Below, piece after piece: positions 9,004-16,594 of a stretch of 64,000 nucleotides of DNA. This DNA is from Citrobacter amalonaticus (GTDB lineage Bacteria > Pseudomonadota > Gammaproteobacteria > Enterobacterales > Enterobacteriaceae), in assembly GCF_002918555.1 (NCBI RefSeq), contig NZ_PQMB01000003.1, forward strand, positions 62,491 through 126,490, written 5' to 3'. Under the pieces are notes generated by a model. The model saw nothing but the letters and a program-made list of their open reading frames with translations. It had not been told where the DNA came from and searched no databases. Position numbers and translations under genes: made by a program. The first letter of the stretch is position 1, and each line of letters begins with the position of its first letter.

Positions 9004-9034
9004 CCGTAGCCGATAAAAATAAAGGATTGCTATC

Positions 9035-10315
9035 ATGACATTAGCTATTTTTCTTGGGGTTCTGGCATTCGGTATCATCATTGGAATGCCCATCTCTTTC
9101 GCCCTGCTGCTTTCCGGCGTGGCGATGATGTGGCAGTTGGATATGTTCGATGCTCAGCTGATCGCCCAGAACGCCATAGACGGCACCAATAACTTCGTCC
9201 TGCTCGCCGCACCGTTCTTTATCCTGGCCGGAGAGGTGATGAACGCAGGAGGGTTGTCCAAACGAATCATCCGCCTGGCGATGGCCTTTGTCGGACACGT
9301 CCCCGGCGGGCTGGGCTACGTGGCCATCTTTGCCGCCATGCTGATGGCCAGCCTCTCTGGTTCGGCCCTGGCGGATACAACCGCACTGGCCGCCATGCTG
9401 CTGCCAATGATGCGTGAGGCGGGCTACAATATGAACCGCTCCGCCGGACTGATTGTCTGCGGCGGCGTTATCGCGCCAGTACTACCGCCCAGCATCCCGC
9501 TGATCCTGTTTGGTGTTGCCGCACAGGTATCCATCACCAAGCTGTTTATCGGCGGCGTGATCCCCGGAGTCATGATGGGGATCAGCATTCTGGCCGCGTG
9601 GTGGCTGGTATCGCGCAAAGACGCCGATACCGTGGTGTATGAAAAGAAACCGCGCTCAGAAGCAATCAGCGCTTTCAAGGACGGCGTCTGGGCGCTCATT
9701 CTCCCGTTGATTATTTTGTTCGGTCTGAAGTTCGGCATCTTTACACCTACTGAAGCAGGCGTTATCGCCGCGGCCTACTCGCTGTTTGTAGGTTGTTTTA
9801 TCTATAAAGAGCTAAAGCTAAAAGATATTTATCGTGTCCTCCTCAACGCGGGCAAAATGACGGCGATGGTGATGTTCCTGGTGGCAGGCGCGATGGTGAC
9901 CTCATGGCTCATCACCGTAGCCGACCTGCCAGGCCAGCTGGTAGGCCTGCTTGAACCGTTTATTGAGCATCCACGGCTGTTTATGCTGATGTTAGTGCTG
10001 GTGCTGCTGGTCGTTGGGCTGGTGATCGATATGACACCGCTAATCCTGATTATGGCGCCAGTGCTGATGCCGGTAGTGACAATTGTTGGTATAGATCCGG
10101 TCTATTTCGGCGTGGTATTTGTGATGACCTCCGCGCTCGGGCTGATTACCCCACCGATAGGCACGTCACTGAATGCCGCCTGTAGCATCGGCAACCTGCG
10201 TATTGAGGGCGTTTCAATCGCCATGCTCCCCTTCCTGCTGGCGGAAATTGGCGTTGTATTACTGCTGGTTATCTTCCCGGAAATCATCACGATCCCGCTC
10301 TCATATATGTTCTAA
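9035..10315 (+). CDS. TRAP transporter large permease subunit (DctM family)
   Basis: A 426-residue, very hydrophobic protein of about 12 membrane segments and normal DctM length. Family motifs visible include ALLLSGVAMMW, the AAPFFILAGEVMNAGGLSKR segment, SGSALADTTALAAMLLPMM, GVIAPVLPPSIPLILFG and LGLITPPIGTSLNAACSIG. It is the sodium-coupled transport channel that works with the preceding two gene products. No catabolic enzyme gene follows, so this is an orphan transporter operon ending at a strong symmetrical hairpin. Confidence 0.9.
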   Translation: MTLAIFLGVLAFGIIIGMPISFALLLSGVAMMWQLDMFDAQLIAQNAIDGTNNFVLLAAPFFILAGEVMNAGGLSKRIIRLAMAFVGHVPGGLGYVAIFAAMLMASLSGSALADTTALAAMLLPMMREAGYNMNRSAGLIVCGGVIAPVLPPSIPLILFGVAAQVSITKLFIGGVIPGVMMGISILAAWWLVSRKDADTVVYEKKPRSEAISAFKDGVWALILPLIILFGLKFGIFTPTEAGVIAAAYSLFVGCFIYKELKLKDIYRVLLNAGKMTAMVMFLVAGAMVTSWLITVADLPGQLVGLLEPFIEHPRLFMLMLVLVLLVVGLVIDMTPLILIMAPVLMPVVTIVGIDPVYFGVVFVMTSALGLITPPIGTSLNAACSIGNLRIEGVSIAMLPFLLAEIGVVLLLVIFPEIITIPLSYMF

Positions 10316-10320
10316 AAGAA

Positions 10321-10346
10321 GAAGCCCGTGGTAATCCACGGGCTTC
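10321..10346. terminator. Shared terminator of TRAP operon and autotransporter gene
   Basis: A perfect 11-bp stem, GAAGCCCGTGG / CCACGGGCTTC, around a TAAT loop. It begins 6 bases after the DctM stop and 15 bases before the convergent autotransporter stop, so it can serve both directions. Confidence 0.75.
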
Positions 10347-10360
10347 TGTGAAAGGTTTAA

Positions 10361-13231
10361 TTAGAAACTGTAACGGATACCCAGCTGACCACTGTAAGGC
10401 GTCTCGAGATGCTGGCCTTTTTCGTAGCTGACTTCTCCCCAGGCTGACCAGCGATCGTTCAGTTTTGCGGTCATCCCCAGGCCGTATTTGCCCGTTGTAC
10501 CGGACAGGTCATGATTAAACTTCTCGGTATGGTTAATCACCACGTCGTTGTTCTTCATAAATTCATGACGAACGGCCAGTCGCGCATAGGGCTGTAGCAC
10601 TGTCCCGTCCGCCAGCGCCACATTCTTACCGAAGGTAAATCCGGCTTCCCCTTTCAACGACTGGACGGCATCTGCTTTAACCGACATGCCACTGTCGAGT
10701 TTATAATGGGTCTTATCTCCAATAAACCACGATGCCTGAACGTATGGCTCAACAAACCAGTCCTCAAGCGCGATATGCTTCCCGGCTTCTACAGAAATAC
10801 CGCCGCCAACGGTATTATCTTTCGCATGGGTGCGCCCGCCGTTAAAGTACGGGTTATTCTCCGTGCGGAAATAGTTGGCTTTTAACACGCCATCAACGTA
10901 ACAGCCGCTGTCGTCTAGCCAGGTCGCATACAGAGCGACGCCATAGCTGTCCGCTTTGCCGTTGGTACTGGATGAGTTCAGATCCGAACGCGTATAGGAA
11001 GCCATACCGCCAGCCATGAGCGCGCTGCTTTCCAGATCAAAACGCTTATCACCGCCCAGCATCACGCCATTCATATCCTGACGGTAGCCCACGAGATCCG
11101 CTGAAACACGGTAGCGGCTACTGATGTACTTGCCCCAGGCGCCATATTCACCGTCACGCATCTGGCGAATTTCACCGAGACGGGTGCGCAGCGTTGACAG
11201 CTCAGCGTCCCAAAGGGTTGGCGTCACGTTGGCCATAGCGATAACCGCTTTGGCGCTTTCCGATAAATCCGGCTTTGTGCCTGGCCCTGGATTCGGATTA
11301 GGTGAGGGATTGGGACCCGGATCAGGGCCGGGGCCGGGGCCGGGACCAGGATCTGGCGTATTCGCACCTGGCGACAAATACCAGTTATCCTTATCGCCAT
11401 CAGCGCCGTGTACCAGATAGTATTTATACGCACCAAGATCGACGCTGCCGTTCGTCATCGCAAAAGTTTCTGCCGCACTGCCATTGGCATAAATCAGATG
11501 ATAAGGGATTGCGCCGCGACCGCGTAGCTCACTGCCAGAATCCCGCACGGTGACGTTAAATTGCCCCGAGACGGCTTCAGAAACGTTCAGGAAATCCCCC
11601 ATCCCGCCGGATACGTTGGTATTCATCACGAAGGTACCGTTACCATCCAGCGTGGTGAGCTCAAGACGGTTAAACTGCCCCGCATTGTGCCCCTCTGGAG
11701 CGCTAAAATAGACCACGCCATTATTAGTTAAGGCCTTAATTGTAGCGACGGACTCCACGGTATCAGCATTGTGTTTCAGATACAGAGCCGAAGCAGGACC
11801 TTGTAAATCTACCGCTGCCGCCCAGGCGCCTTTGCCCAGATTGCCCGTCCAGTCGTGCAGGCTTCCCCCTTCCATCGTCAGCGAGCCATCCTCTACCGTC
11901 AGCGCTTTCGTTGAATAGCCGCCGTAGGCGATCAGGCTGCTCCCGCCGCTGCGAATAGTGGTGTCAGAGATATGCCCAAGCGCGAGCACCTCCTGGCGTC
12001 CGCCATCAATTACCGTATTACTGGCTTCACCGTACCAGGCCAGTTGCTGAAGACCACCGGCATGGACCGTGGTATTGGTCGCATTAGCCCGGATACCGCC
12101 AGTCCAGCCGTCCTGCTCAACCCACTGTCCGCCGGACCAACCGCCCTTCTGACCGCTGATGAGCTGGGTGCCATAGACCTGTGTCCCGTCCGCATTGCCA
12201 GTTTGAATACGTTGCAGGCCACCGGCATGAATGGTGGCATTTTTCGCTTGTTGCCCGTTTATGCGCACTTTTGAATCGCTGTCGGAAGTCCAGTCTCCGT
12301 CACGCCATTCACCGTCTACGCCGGTGATCACCTGCGTGCCATAAACCTGCGCATTTTCTGAAATTCCCGAGGTAATCGTTTGTCGCGCACCGCCATAGAC
12401 AGTGGTATCCCGATCCGCTACCTGGTCTTCACCTTCACCGGCATAAACCTGCTGGAATGCCCCGCTATACAGGAACGTATCCACAGCCAGGCCGCTGGCA
12501 AGCTGATAACTGCCCGCGCCGATATGAGAGTTTTTCGCCGTGCCGTTATAAATGATTTGCTGGCCGCCATTTTGCACAATCGTATCTTCAACCAACGCGC
12601 TGCTGGTGACGGTCAGTATCTGGGTGCCGCCATCAATAAGGTTCGCTTGTGCATAGGCGCTGCCCCCAACCGTCTGCCTTCCGCCGGTTTTCACCACCGT
12701 ATCATAGGCTTCAGAGTTGCCATTCAGCGTAAGCGCGCCATGATTCTCAACCAGCGTATGGAAGGCTTTGCCACCGGTATTAAGCTGTAAGACCCCGGTT
12801 TCAATATTCCCTTTGCTATTGGTATATTCCCCTTTTACCGTGGTATTTACCGCCTGAGAGCCTTCCGCATTGAATATCCCGTCGCCGATATTAAGCTGAA
12901 CAGAGTTCAACGTATTGTTATAACTGTAAGACCGGTTTAATAAGGTAACGACCTGCTTAGAAAAATTAGGGTCGAGCAGAACAATTTCCTGATTCGCGAT
13001 ATATTTTTCATCTTGAATTGAGAATGAAGGAAAACCTCTACCCCATGTTTGTTCCACCCACGCCCAGCGATCGGTGTAGTCCGGATTCGACAGTAAATCG
13101 TCGGGCATCGTGGTGACCTGCACGGGTGGATAAGGCTTAGGGAGCATTTCTGCCGCCGCCAACGGACAGGCGGTTAAGCATAACGCCGGAAAAAACGTAT
13201 GGTAAAAAACGCGTTTCATATCTAAATCCAT
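10361..13231 (-). CDS. AIDA-type autotransporter adhesin
   Basis: A 956-residue type Va secretion protein. The signal peptide is short (MDLDMKRVF then a hydrophobic core ending in PLAAA). The passenger (about 30-640) is a beta-helix with AIDA-like repeats of the GGxQxVxxGGxAxxTxIxxGG kind. It includes a duplicated block beginning VYGTQVITG and VYGTQLISG. A proline-glycine-rich linker of about 30 residues follows. The last 270 residues are the translocator barrel (EYGAWGKYISSRYRVSADLV to GQLGIRYSF, with terminal Phe). It should be surface-exposed and mediate adhesion or aggregation. Nearby ATGs make the start uncertain; 13231 has GGAAG upstream. A TviA-like regulator gene lies immediately upstream on the same strand. 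Confidence 0.9.
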   Translation of the reverse strand: MDLDMKRVFYHTFFPALCLTACPLAAAEMLPKPYPPVQVTTMPDDLLSNPDYTDRWAWVEQTWGRGFPSFSIQDEKYIANQEIVLLDPNFSKQVVTLLNRSYSYNNTLNSVQLNIGDGIFNAEGSQAVNTTVKGEYTNSKGNIETGVLQLNTGGKAFHTLVENHGALTLNGNSEAYDTVVKTGGRQTVGGSAYAQANLIDGGTQILTVTSSALVEDTIVQNGGQQIIYNGTAKNSHIGAGSYQLASGLAVDTFLYSGAFQQVYAGEGEDQVADRDTTVYGGARQTITSGISENAQVYGTQVITGVDGEWRDGDWTSDSDSKVRINGQQAKNATIHAGGLQRIQTGNADGTQVYGTQLISGQKGGWSGGQWVEQDGWTGGIRANATNTTVHAGGLQQLAWYGEASNTVIDGGRQEVLALGHISDTTIRSGGSSLIAYGGYSTKALTVEDGSLTMEGGSLHDWTGNLGKGAWAAAVDLQGPASALYLKHNADTVESVATIKALTNNGVVYFSAPEGHNAGQFNRLELTTLDGNGTFVMNTNVSGGMGDFLNVSEAVSGQFNVTVRDSGSELRGRGAIPYHLIYANGSAAETFAMTNGSVDLGAYKYYLVHGADGDKDNWYLSPGANTPDPGPGPGPGPDPGPNPSPNPNPGPGTKPDLSESAKAVIAMANVTPTLWDAELSTLRTRLGEIRQMRDGEYGAWGKYISSRYRVSADLVGYRQDMNGVMLGGDKRFDLESSALMAGGMASYTRSDLNSSSTNGKADSYGVALYATWLDDSGCYVDGVLKANYFRTENNPYFNGGRTHAKDNTVGGGISVEAGKHIALEDWFVEPYVQASWFIGDKTHYKLDSGMSVKADAVQSLKGEAGFTFGKNVALADGTVLQPYARLAVRHEFMKNNDVVINHTEKFNHDLSGTTGKYGLGMTAKLNDRWSAWGEVSYEKGQHLETPYSGQLGIRYSF

Positions 13232-13332
13232 AGTCCATACTTCCATATTTAACGAACATAACCATCAGACCCGCAATAGTTAAATGCGGGTAGACTCCAG
13301 AAAAACAAAGCTATTATTATGATGAGTACTAT

Positions 13333-13878
13333 TCAGTTCAGAATAAGCAGGTGTTCGAGCTTTCTTACTTTAAATTTCTGAGCAACAGAAGTTTTCCATC
13401 CTTGCAGAGTGGAATACGCCCGGCAGTGTTGCTCCTGTAAATAACTCATACTTCCGCCTTCAAGATAATGTCGCAGGAGTAAGACATCCCTTGAAGAGAG
13501 TAAGCAGGCGGGGCCAGGAAGCGACCACGCTATCTGACGTCCGATCGCCACAGTATCCAGTCCGCGAATAACATCATCAACAGAACAACGCGTTTCAAAG
13601 ATAGCGCTGACGGCTTTGCATTTCACAAGCCAGAAAAAAGCCAGGGGCATCAGACGGCAGCTTGAAATAATGATCAGCTGATACCCGCTTTTACTTAATT
13701 GAGAAAACGATCGAAAAAAAGAACTCAGCGTATATTTATTGAGATTAATAAACATATAATCTGCACAGGACTCAGCGCTGATAAACTTTCTGGTCAGTAT
13801 AGAAATGCCTTTCGAAAAATAGATATCATCTTCAGGCCAGCTGGCAACATGACGCTTCTTTACACATTCCGTTGTCAT
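13333..13878 (-). CDS. TviA-like regulator, paralogue of the Vi regulator
   Basis: A 181-residue cytoplasmic protein clearly related to TviA encoded at 29399-29938. Both start with a WPxDDIYF/WPPNDFYF motif, share a F(I/V)NLN(K/R)Y segment, the motif IISS(C/S)RLMPLAxFWL, and a C-terminal LuxR-like helix-turn-helix ending in LEHLLIL / PRHLLL. TviA is known in Salmonella Typhi to activate Vi genes and repress motility and type III secretion. This copy is more divergent. It lies about 100 bases upstream of the autotransporter gene on the same strand, so autotransporter control is the natural guess. GGGAG precedes the start. Confidence 0.75.
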   Translation of the reverse strand: MTTECVKKRHVASWPEDDIYFSKGISILTRKFISAESCADYMFINLNKYTLSSFFRSFSQLSKSGYQLIIISSCRLMPLAFFWLVKCKAVSAIFETRCSVDDVIRGLDTVAIGRQIAWSLPGPACLLSSRDVLLLRHYLEGGSMSYLQEQHCRAYSTLQGWKTSVAQKFKVRKLEHLLILN

Positions 13879-14647
13879 ACAGACTCTACTCCCTGGGTCC
13901 TGGACAGCCCCATCTATGATTCTGATCAGGGGGAGAGCCTGTTATCCGGTGAGGTTATCCATTCTGATATTATCCGGCACGCCCACCCTGCTGCTGTCGG
14001 TGTAAATATGGTAATTCGCCCCTGAATGTGACATAAGGAAAATCGATTGTCAAACCTGATCAATATGATGAAATTAATAGATGATTGCTATCATTAACAG
14101 GGCATTGATCGCTGTAATCGATCTTTTTTTCGGAATTTATCTTATTGATTATAGTTAAAACAAAAAGATACATAAAATTTATATTTTGGTAAAAATCCTA
14201 TTTTTCAGTTGGTTACGTAAATTCACATGCCTTTTACGAAACATTTAGTTACATAAATCTGAAAATTTGTTTGTCATTTCAGAGACAGACGACGCTCTCC
14301 CATCAATTTTCTATTTTCGGAGATTTGTGCTGAAAAGGCCCCCCCCCAGCTCCGGAACGTCTTTTCATGGAGCTGACCCCTCTCTTCAGGACATACCGGC
14401 GTGGCTATATTGCTGGCTCTCATTCTTCACCATCAATTTATTCATTAATTTTTAAATCCCCCCATCCAGAGTGTCTGAAATAATGAATCAGCACATCAAT
14501 AAAAATATAAAATTAAAAAGCCCCTTCGATTAATTCTTTATCAATACCTGTAAAAAGAATTATTATTTCTCTGCCCCGGCATGCTACTGGCAAAGCTTCA
14601 CTGATGTTACCGAATGTAAATGCTACATATTGATAAAAGGTGACATT
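13879..14647. other. AT-rich control region between TviA-like gene and croI
   Basis: About 770 AT-rich bases between divergent genes. It must hold the promoters of the TviA-like gene and croI. A nine-base C tract lies at 14339-14347. No complete lux box was recognised near croI. A 62-codon frame across the C tract begins with TTG and is not considered real. Confidence 0.45.
14339..14347 (+). repeat. Homopolymeric C9 tract
   Basis: Nine consecutive C residues in an otherwise AT-rich intergenic stretch, about 300 bases upstream of croI. Tracts of this length are prone to slipped-strand length changes. It is outside any accepted gene. Confidence 0.6.
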
Positions 14648-15301
14648 ATGTTTAATGTTTATGTTGTGAATTTTTCATCGCTGAGTCATGGAACAGCAGA
14701 AGAATTTTACAGGTTAAGAAAGAATATTTTTAAAGATCGTCTGCAATGGTCAGTCAACAGTTCTGATGGTAAAGAGCACGACGAATTTGATAATGCAAAT
14801 GCCAATTATATTCTTGGCATTGAAAATGGAATGATAATATGCAGTACCAGGATTATAGATATGAAACATCATAATATGCTGAATGACACATTTTCAGCGT
14901 TCTTTAATGACGTTGAGATTCCGGAGGGACATTACATTGAATCAACACGCTTTTTTGTGGATAAAGAAAGAGCTAACTTGCTACCTGGAACGCGGTATCC
15001 CGTCGCGCTGATACTCTTCCATACCTTAATCAATTACGCGCAGCGCCATCACTATGACGGCATCCTGGCGGTGGCAAGTCACGCAATGATGCATATCATC
15101 AGGAGATCGGGCTGGAATGTTACTGTACTTAAAAAAGGAATATCTGAAAAAAATGAACCCGTGTATCTTCTGCTTGGGCATACGGATGAAGCAAGTCAAC
15201 AGGCGTTAAAAACCAGGATCTTCAGCCAGAGCGATACGCTGGACGACAGTCTACTCAATGACTGGCCGCTGCCAGTAAATACCCGGTCAGACGCTGAATA
15301 A
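14648..15301 (+). CDS. croI: LuxI-family acyl-homoserine lactone synthase
   Basis: A 217-residue cytoplasmic enzyme that makes N-acyl homoserine lactone from S-adenosylmethionine and an acyl carrier protein thioester. The LuxI invariants are all present: R24, F28, W34, D45, D48, R68, E98 and R101 (in YIESTRFFVD). The start at 14648 has AAAAGG upstream; an in-frame TTG 18 bases earlier is rejected. The gene converges on a LuxR-type receptor gene, the arrangement reported for croI/croR in Citrobacter rodentium and expI/esaI-type systems. Base composition is AT-rich compared with the core genes to the right, which suggests acquisition. The acyl chain length cannot be read from sequence. Confidence 0.92.
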   Translation: MFNVYVVNFSSLSHGTAEEFYRLRKNIFKDRLQWSVNSSDGKEHDEFDNANANYILGIENGMIICSTRIIDMKHHNMLNDTFSAFFNDVEIPEGHYIESTRFFVDKERANLLPGTRYPVALILFHTLINYAQRHHYDGILAVASHAMMHIIRRSGWNVTVLKKGISEKNEPVYLLLGHTDEASQQALKTRIFSQSDTLDDSLLNDWPLPVNTRSDAE

Positions 15302-15404
15302 TGCGGGTTGCAGGCCCCGTCGTTTTGTGCGGCGCTCGCGCTGGCCCCGAAGGGACGAAGTAACAACGCCAACGCACCGGCGACCTGAAGTATAACGAGT
15401 ATAT
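15297..15404 (+). repeat. Palindromic intergenic repeat, copy A
   Basis: Starts with ATAATGCGGGTTGCAGG and ends with ACCTGAAGTATAACGAG. The same ends occur at 41871-41978 and 58614-58733. It fills the gap between the convergent croI and croR stop codons and may act in transcript ending. It resembles a non-autonomous (MITE-like) intergenic element. Confidence 0.6.
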
Positions 15405-15406
15405 AA

Positions 15407-16129
15407 CTATTCAACCGGTTTAATCAGTTGAAGCTCCACCCCAAGTCGTACAGCATGCCGGGCGTTCGCCACGCCCATTTTTTTAACGATATTGGACATA
15501 TGAAATTTCACCGTGCGTACTTTAATCCCCAGGATCATACCTGTCTCCTGATACGTCTTACCTACGCTCGTCCAGTAAAGGATTTCATTTTCTCGTTGGG
15601 TAAACGGGCTTTGTTTATCGGGTTTTTCTGTTTCTTTATGAGGGAGTGAAATCAGGGTCAGGTACGTTTCATGTACTGAGGCTAACAGTAATGAGATATC
15701 CCCTTTATTTTGAATGAGGATTTCCATTATCTCATTTCGTTTTGAGGCGGGAACAATAAAGGACAACGTGACCAGGTTATTTTGATAATCATGCAATACA
15801 AACGTATAGCCATTAATTATGCCGAACTGGCTGGCCTGATCGAATAATTTGCCAAAATTGAAATCCGGGCGTGTCAACAGTTTCTCATCCCACGAAAACG
15901 GCGTTAATTTGTTCAGCGCGGTGATGACAACCGGGTCAGTATACTGCAGGCCTTGTTCTCTGTACTGCGTCACCCACTCATCAGGATAATTGGTTACGCC
16001 AAAGATGCAGGACATATCTTTTTTCGATAACACGACATAGGCCCAGGTGAGATCGCCTAACGTATTCAACGTCGCTTCAAGTTGATGCTTTATAATCGCG
16101 TCAATATTGGCTTCGTACTCCTTTAACAT
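15407..16129 (-). CDS. croR: LuxR-family AHL-responsive transcriptional regulator
   Basis: A 240-residue receptor. The N-terminal autoinducer-binding domain has W52, Y56, D65, P66 and W80, matching the TraR/LuxR ligand-pocket pattern. The C-terminal GerE-type helix-turn-helix (about 175-235) reads FTQRENEILYWTSVGKTYQE, then VRTVKFHMSNIVKKMGV. The start at 16129 has a near-perfect AAGGAGG 6 bases upstream; upstream in-frame starts are rejected. It converges on croI. Many receptors in this enterobacterial group (EsaR, ExpR, YenR) bind DNA without ligand and are released by it, so either activation or derepression is possible. A lux-box-like palindrome lies upstream of the gene. Confidence 0.92.
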   Translation of the reverse strand: MLKEYEANIDAIIKHQLEATLNTLGDLTWAYVVLSKKDMSCIFGVTNYPDEWVTQYREQGLQYTDPVVITALNKLTPFSWDEKLLTRPDFNFGKLFDQASQFGIINGYTFVLHDYQNNLVTLSFIVPASKRNEIMEILIQNKGDISLLLASVHETYLTLISLPHKETEKPDKQSPFTQRENEILYWTSVGKTYQETGMILGIKVRTVKFHMSNIVKKMGVANARHAVRLGVELQLIKPVE

Positions 16130-16237
16130 CAGGTCCTCCTTGTCAGCACATGGGGCGTGTGACATAAATATAACACATGTTAAACAAATCCCCCTGACGA
16201 TGTTGTTCATCTGACGTTGAGGGTACAGGTATAAGGC

Positions 16238-16251
16238 CAGTGCAGGCACTG
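16238..16251 (-). promoter_or_regulatory. Candidate lux box upstream of croR
   Basis: A perfect inverted repeat CAGTGC-AG-GCACTG lies about 110 bases before the croR start. Outer bases (AGGTA ... TACCT) extend the symmetry loosely. The form is similar to known 20-bp lux boxes (CTGNAC...GTNCAG-like), so autoregulation by CroR is plausible. Not verified. Confidence 0.45.
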
Positions 16252-16329
16252 TACCTAAGTCCAGATTATCATCTTAGAAAAATTGTTTTATTATCAAAGC
16301 GTAAAGAAGCAAGAAGCACGCATTACTAT

Positions 16330-16363
16330 AAAAAAACCGAACCTCCGTCAGAGAAAGTTCGGT
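16330..16363 (-). terminator. Second minus-strand terminator downstream of vexE
   Basis: On the minus strand a 7-bp stem (ACCGAAC / GTTCGGT) is followed by seven T residues (the A run at 16330-16336). It lies between vexE and croR and would stop any readthrough from the capsule operon. Confidence 0.65.
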
Positions 16364-16490
16364 CGGCTAAAGGCCAGACACCAGGGAATATTACTGCGCT
16401 GGTAAGCAGACAAAATGACAGGCGGCACAACATTGGCTGTGCCTTTTCTGTTTTTTTATTTGTTACAGTTAAGCAGTCTAAACACCAGTA

Positions 16491-16530
16491 AAAAGCCCCC
16501 AGTCCACCACGGACTGAGGGCTTTTTTTTT
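16491..16530 (-). terminator. Strong terminator of the vex operon
   Basis: A stem built from AAAAGCCC-CAGTCC and GGACTG-GGGCTTTT, with one mismatch and an ACCAC loop, has T runs in both directions. It follows the vexE stop codon (16595) by about 65 bases and ends the capsule operon. Confidence 0.85.
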
Positions 16531-16594
16531 GTTTGTCCTGACCCTCCCCCGTAACATCGGGGGAGGGATCATTATCCACGTTCAGTCACAACGT

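Noticed and set aside
11124-11420. Plus-strand Gly/Pro-rich frames opposite the autotransporter linker
   Set aside because: They are the antisense shadow of the proline-glycine linker codons.
13333-13878. Ordinary LuxR solo
   Set aside because: There is a LuxR-like HTH, but the N-terminal half matches TviA rather than an AHL-binding domain and lacks the W/Y/D ligand pattern.
14267-14455. 62-codon frame across the C9 tract, possible phase-variable gene
   Set aside because: TTG start, no ribosome-binding site, and composition of random sequence. The tract is kept as a repeat, not as a phase-variable gene.
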